From contig CACYEO010000164.1 in NCBI GenBank assembly GCA_902773475.1, forward strand, positions 1 through 5,469: 5,469 nucleotides of DNA. The letters run 5' to 3'. Shown in pieces: positions 1 through 5,469 of this stretch (positions are counted from its first letter, which is position 1; every line of letters begins with the position of its first letter). The notes under the pieces are model-generated. The model searched no databases, was not told the origin of the DNA, and saw only the letters and a program-made list of their open reading frames with translations. This DNA comes from an uncultured bacterium. Its GTDB lineage: Bacteria; Verrucomicrobiota; Kiritimatiellia; RFP12; UBA1067. Made by a program: the position numbers and the translations under genes.

Positions 1-156
1 ATGGCGATGGTCTGCGGCGGAATCGCGCTTCCCGTCCAGGGCATGATCGCCGACAAGATCGGCATCCTCAACAGCTACTGGCTCACGATCGGTCTGCTCG
101 CGTACGTGCTTGTGTACGCGCACATCCTGTCGAAGCCGTCCAAGCGCGCGGAATAA
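1..156 (+). CDS. MFS sugar transporter, C-terminal fragment (FucP-like)
   Basis: This is an open frame from the window edge to a TAA stop, giving 51 visible residues. The gene almost certainly starts upstream, so the ATG at position 1 is probably internal. The sequence shows the end of one hydrophobic segment, then a short loop reading GMIADKIG, then a last transmembrane helix (about residues 26-44, SYWLTIGLLAYVLVYAHIL) and a short basic tail ending KPSKRAE. The pattern GG-x-x-x-P-x-x-G-x-x-(A/S)-D before the final helix resembles the C-terminal end of fucose/glucose/galactose permeases of the major facilitator superfamily. Such proteins sit in the inner membrane and import sugars, usually with protons. 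The substrate cannot be read from this fragment. A role in sialic acid or N-acetylhexosamine uptake is a guess from nearby nanA. A hairpin terminator follows 24 bases after the stop. Confidence 0.6.
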   Translation: MAMVCGGIALPVQGMIADKIGILNSYWLTIGLLAYVLVYAHILSKPSKRAE

Positions 157-3100
157 CCGGTACCGCAAAACGGACATGCGAAAGGAGGACCGCCGCAAAG
201 CGATCCTCCTTTTTCATTTTGCGCGGGCCCGCGGGGCCGCCCGCCGACATGGCCGGTTCACGCTGGAACCGTGCGGTCCGGCGCGTCGCAGAAGCGCGAA
301 AGCGGACAGCCTTCGCAGCGGGGTTTGCGCGGAAAGCACCGCGTCTGCCCGAACGATACGATATACGAATTCCACGTCTGCCAGAATTCAACCGGCAGTT
401 TCCTGCGCAGCGCCATTTCCGTTTCCAGCGGCGTCTTCGTTTTCACGAGCTTCCACCGGTTCGATATTCTGTGCACATGCACGTCCACGCATATCGCCGG
501 CAGGGAGAATCCGACGGCGACCGTGAGATTCGCGGTTTTTCTGCCTACGCCCGGAAGTTCGCAAAGTTCTTCGACCGTGCGGGGGAGGATGCCGCCGAAT
601 TTTTCGCGCAGCACTCCCGGCAGGTCATGCAGATGCTTCGCCTTCTCGCGGAAGAATCCCACGGGATAGATTAGCTTTTCCAGCTTCTCAAGCGGAATGC
701 GTTCGAGCTTTTCCGGCGTCAGGGGAGGAGCGCCGCGTTTCGCGGCGGGACGCATCGCCGCCGCATGTGCGAAAAGTCTGCGCACCGCTCCCGCGGTGCA
801 GGCGTCCTTTGTGCGCGCCGAAAGGATCGTTCCCGCAAGCACGCAGAACGGATCTTCCGTCTGCGCCTGCACAAGTTCGATTATGGGGGAGGAATGCGCC
901 TCGAACTCGCTTTTCAATATGGCGACAGCCTCGGGAATTTCAGAATATCGCACTTGGGTCCAGCTCCGAAAGATCCTCTACAACCCATTCGCAACCGTCG
1001 AAGTATCGCGGAACCGCGCCCGGACGGCCGCGCCGCAAGCCTATGACGCGCATTCCCGCGTCAAGCCCCGAACGCACGCCTGCGGCGGAATCCTCCACGG
1101 CCACGCACTCGCCGGGATCGGCTCCGGCGATGGCGGCGGCCTTGAGATAGCAGTCCGGGGCGGGTTTGCCGCGCGGGTAGTCCTCGGCGCCGAGCACGAA
1201 TCCGAGAAGACCGTCCACTCCGCACAGCGCAGCTGCCTTCAATATCTCGTCGCGGCACGAGCCTGAAACTATGGCGCACGGGGCGACCTCCGCCGCGCAC
1301 TTCAGGAACTCCACGCTCGAACGCATCACGATTGATTTCGGATCTGGTACGACGCGTTTGAAATACGGCTCCAGGATTTCGCCGGCCTGATCCGGCGTCA
1401 TGCCGGAAATCTGCGGAAACTCCGCAGCAAGCGCGGCGTTTATATCGAACCACGACCTGCCGGTTATGACCGAAAGCACATGCTCCGGCGTCGTGTGCGC
1501 GCCGCGGTCCGCGAGCGCGGCCGCGATCGCCGCCGCCCACGGCATTTCGGTGTCGACGAGCGTTCCGTCGAGATCGAAGAAGAACGCGGCAGGCTTCTTC
1601 ATGCGTTGCGGCCGCAGCACTTCTTGTATTTCTTGCCGGAACCGCAGGGGCAGGGATCGTTGCGGCCGATTTTGGGCTCCTGGCGGTGGAGCGGCGTATG
1701 GCCTTCTATAGCCCCGTCGATGAAACGCCATTCGCCGTCGACGCGCGCGAACTGCGCCTTTTCGCGATGGACGCATTCCTTGCCTTGAACCGTATATTTC
1801 GCCTCGAATGACACCGTGCCCGTGTCGTCGCCTTCGCCGCCGCCTTCGGACTCCAGGACTTCCAGCCCGGTCCATTCGGCGGACTTCGCCCATCCCAGGC
1901 ATGTTTCGCGGTCGAACTCCTTCCGCGCCTGCGGGCCGGACGATTCATAGAGAAAATCCACTTGAAGCGTTGCGTATGCAGAGTATCTTGCACGCATCAG
2001 GGCTTCGGCCGTCAAGGCCTTTTTCGCACCCGAAAGTATCGGGCCGCAGCATGCGCCGTATTTCCTGCCCGAGGCGCAAGGGCAAAGTTCAGTATCGTTC
2101 ATGCGGGGGAGTTTACCAAATCCGCGCCGCGCCTGCGCGCGGAAATTTCCGCGGCTTGCCGTTTCCGCCGGAATCGGGTATCATTTGCGCGCTTGGACAA
2201 TTCCGTCCCCGCCCCATCCGCAAAAAGGAGACCGAAATGGAGAAGATCGCCGGACTCATCGACGCACCGTTCACGCCTTTCACCCCAGACGGTGAAGTAA
2301 ACCTCGAACCCATTCCGCGCTACGCCGCGATGCTCGCGAAAAACAGCTTGAAGGGCGTTTTCATCAACGGCTCCTCCGGCGAAGGATACATGCTGACGGA
2401 CGAAGAGCGCATGAAGCTCGCCGAAGCGTGGATGGCCGCCGCGCCCGCGGGCTTCAAGGTGATCGTCCATGTAGGCTCCTGCTGCGCCAGAGCGAGCCGC
2501 AGACTCGCAGAGCACGCGCAGTCGATCGGCGCGTGGGGCATCGGCGCGATGGCCACGCCGTTCCCGAAAATCGGCCGCATCGAGGAACTCGCCAAATACT
2601 GCGAAGAAATCGCAGCAGGCGCGCCGGATCTTCCTTTCTACTACTACCACATTCCCGCGTTCAACGGCGCGTTCCTGCCGATGCTCGACCTGCTGAAGGC
2701 CGTGGACGGGCGCATTCCGAATTTCGCCGGAATCAAATACACGTACGAATCGCTCTACGAATACAACCAGTGCCGCCTCTACAAGAACGGCAGATTCGAC
2801 ATGCTCCACGGCCAGGACGAAACGATTCTTCCGTCTCTGGCGATGGGCGGCGCGCGCGGCGGCATCGGCGGCACCACGAACTACAACGGACGCTGCCTGG
2901 CCGCGATAATCGACGCCTGGGACGCCGGCGACATCGAAAAGGCGCGCGAGCTCCAGAACTTCGCCCAGGAAGTCATCAACGTGATCTGCCGCTTCCGCGG
3001 AAACATCGTCGGCGGCAAGCGCATCATGAAACTCATCGGTCTGGACCTCGGACCGAACCGCACACCGTTCCGCAATATGACGGCGGACGAAGAAGCCGAA

Positions 3101-5469
3101 ATGAAGAAGCAGCTTGAAGAGATCGGATTCTTCCAGCGCTGCAACGTTTTCTGAAAAACCGGGACTCACGCAGATGGACGCTTCGTCATATCTCGCTTCG
3201 TGGCGCGACCTCTACCGCGACGATCTCGCCGGCGACATAATCCCGTTCTGGCTGGAGCACGGACTCGACCGCGTAAACGGCGGCGTGTACACGTGCCTCG
3301 ACCGCGACGGAACGGTGATCGACACGACCAAATCCGTATGGTTCCAGGGCCGGTTCGGATTCGTCATGCCGTACGCCTTCAACAACGTCGAAAAACGGGG
3401 CGAGTGGCTCGAAGCCGCCCGCTCCGCGATAGAGTTCTCCGACGCGCACTGCTACGACTCCCGCGGGCGCATGTATTTCGAGACCAAGGCCGACGGAACG
3501 CCGCTCAGAATGCGCCGCTACGTGTTTTCGGAATGCTTCGCCTGCATGGCCAAGGCGGAGTTCGCGCTTGCGACCGGCGAGAGCCGCTATGCGGAGGAGG
3601 CGCTTGCGCTTTTCAAGCGCATCCGCGGCTTCATGGCGGACGGCGCGCGGTTCATGCCGCCGAAATACGAACCCGCCCTCGAAACGCGCGGCCACTCGCT
3701 GACCATGATGCTGATCAACGTGGCGCTCTGCGTGAAGAAAGTGTCTTCCGACCCGGCGCTCGACGAACAGATCGAAGCCTCGTTCCGCGAACTGTCCGGA
3801 TACTTCGTGCATCCCGAGTTCAAGGCGCTTCTTGAAACGGTCGGGCCAAACGGAGAGTTCATCGACACAATCGCCGGACGCACCATCAACCCCGGACACT
3901 GCATCGAAACCGCGTGGTTCCTGCTCGACGCCGCCGCGAGCCTCGGCCGCGACGACATCCGCGACGCCGCGCTCCAGATTCTCGACTGGTCCTGGGAATG
4001 GGGATGGGACCGCGAATACGGCGGACTGGCAAGCTTCAAAGACTGCCGCAACCTTCCGCCGCAGTGCTACGAACAGGATATGAAGTTCTGGTGGCCGCAC
4101 TGCGAGGCGATAATCGCCGCGCTTTACGCGTACAAGGTCACGCGCGACGAAAAATACCTGCGCATGCACAGGCTCGTGTCGGACTGGACGTACTCGCATT
4201 TCCCCGACCGCGAATACGGCGAATGGTACGGCTACCTGCACCGCGACGGTTCCGTCGCGCAAAGGGCGAAGGGCAACATTTTCAAAGGGCCTTTCCACAT
4301 ACCGCGCATGATGGTGAAATCATTCACCCTCTGCAACGAAATCCTCGCAGGCTGAAACACCGCACCCGCAAAAAGCGTCCCGCGGCGGAAGAGGACGCGC
4401 CAAGAAAGGAACGCAGATGAAAAACCGCGCTTCGATTCTCTCTGTCGCATTCGTCCTCGCGGCCGCTGCCGCGCCTGCGCTGTCGGCGCCTGTCGCTCTC
4501 GAATGGGCGCAGCCGTCCGGAATGCCCGCGCGCGCCGCGCGTCCGTTCAGCGGCCTTCTCGCCGACGGCTCGATGATATTCGCGGGCGGCAGCGATTTCG
4601 TCCCCGATGCCGCCACGGGCAGGATGCGCAAGACGTTTCTAAAGGACATCTTCACCCGTTCGCCGGACGGCGTCTGGACGAAAACCGGCGAACTGCCGCA
4701 CCCCGTTGCAGAAGGCGTCTGCGCCTCCGTCGCCGACGGCGTTTTCTGCGCCGGCGGCAACTGCGGCAGAACGCGGTACGACAATGCGTTCATCCTTCAT
4801 CGCGACGGCTCCCGCAGCGATCTTCCGCCGCTGCCCGAACCGGTTTCGATGGGCGCGGCCGCCGCCGACGGCGGGATGGTGTACGTGGTTTCCTCCGACA
4901 CGGTCTACAGAATCGACCTGCGCAACCCGTCCGGCTGGGAAACGGCCGGAAAAATCCCCGGACCTCCGCGCCTGCAGCATGTCGCCGCGATCCAGAACGG
5001 CGACCAGAAGGAGAAAGTCCTCGTCGTGTACGGCGGATACGACGCCTCGTCCGGTGAGGTCCTGCACGACGGACACGCGCTCGTTCTTTCCGCGATTGGA
5101 AGGGAAAAGGAAGCCGGCCTCGAAACTCCGTGGCGGAAACTCGCACCGCTCCCGGAAAACACCACGACGATCGGCGCGGCGTTCCTTCCCGTGGGACACC
5201 AGCACATCCTGCTCGCAGGCGGCTACGGAGAAACCGGCTGGCGGAACAAAACCAGATGCCGGAGGCTGCTCGACAAAAAAATCTCGCGCGGCGGACTGTC
5301 GCCGGAGGAACAGGCGTTCCTCGACGAATGGGACCAGTGCAAAGATCCGGTGAAACTCGGCTGGCAGAGGAAGATACTCGCGTTCAACTGCGTGACGGGA
5401 GCCTGGTGCGAATACGGCGAAATCGCGCCGGAAGACAAACCGCGCTGCGGAGCCGCAGCCGCGCTGAAA

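Overview
The window is GC-rich bacterial DNA, with most third codon positions G or C. It carries two oppositely oriented gene blocks and the end of a third. I see no mobile element, RNA gene or CRISPR array. The gene set resembles gut commensals that feed on host glycans: a lyase plus AGE-type epimerase route for sialic acid and a secreted, cyclically permuted mutarotase. The high GC argues against a typical Bacteroides. A member of the Planctomycetes-Verrucomicrobia-Lentisphaerae-Kiritimatiellae group is my best guess, but this is inference only.

Layout: (1) 1-156, plus strand, is the C-terminal end of a major facilitator sugar transporter that resembles the fucose permease type. A rho-independent hairpin follows at 181-214. 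(2) 258-2102, minus strand, is a tight three-gene operon. It reads, in order of transcription, a YchJ/UPF0225 protein with two SEC-C zinc motifs, a HAD-family phosphatase and endonuclease III. Consecutive genes overlap by 4 and 14 bases. (3) 2103-2236 is a divergent intergenic region. It holds a good sigma-70-like promoter for the plus strand and a perfect 16-base palindrome next to the -35 element. (4) 2237-5469, plus strand, holds N-acetylneuraminate lyase, an N-acylglucosamine 2-epimerase (AGE/RnBP family) and a signal-peptide-bearing kelch-type mutarotase that runs off the window.

How the genes fit together: the mutarotase would act outside the inner membrane and speed anomer conversion of free sialic acid. 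The lyase would split imported N-acetylneuraminate into pyruvate and N-acetylmannosamine. The epimerase would turn N-acetylmannosamine straight into N-acetylglucosamine, with no need for the NanK/NanE phosphorylated route of E. coli. This is the logic of the Bacteroides nanLET pathway. The transporter fragment upstream could be part of the same locus, but the housekeeping operon and a terminator separate it from nanA. The YchJ-HAD-Nth operon has no evident link to sialic acid. The window is mostly explainable by known families. The points most worth a second look are the candidate operator at the nanA promoter, the nanLET-like gene order with a mutarotase, and the overlapping housekeeping trio.
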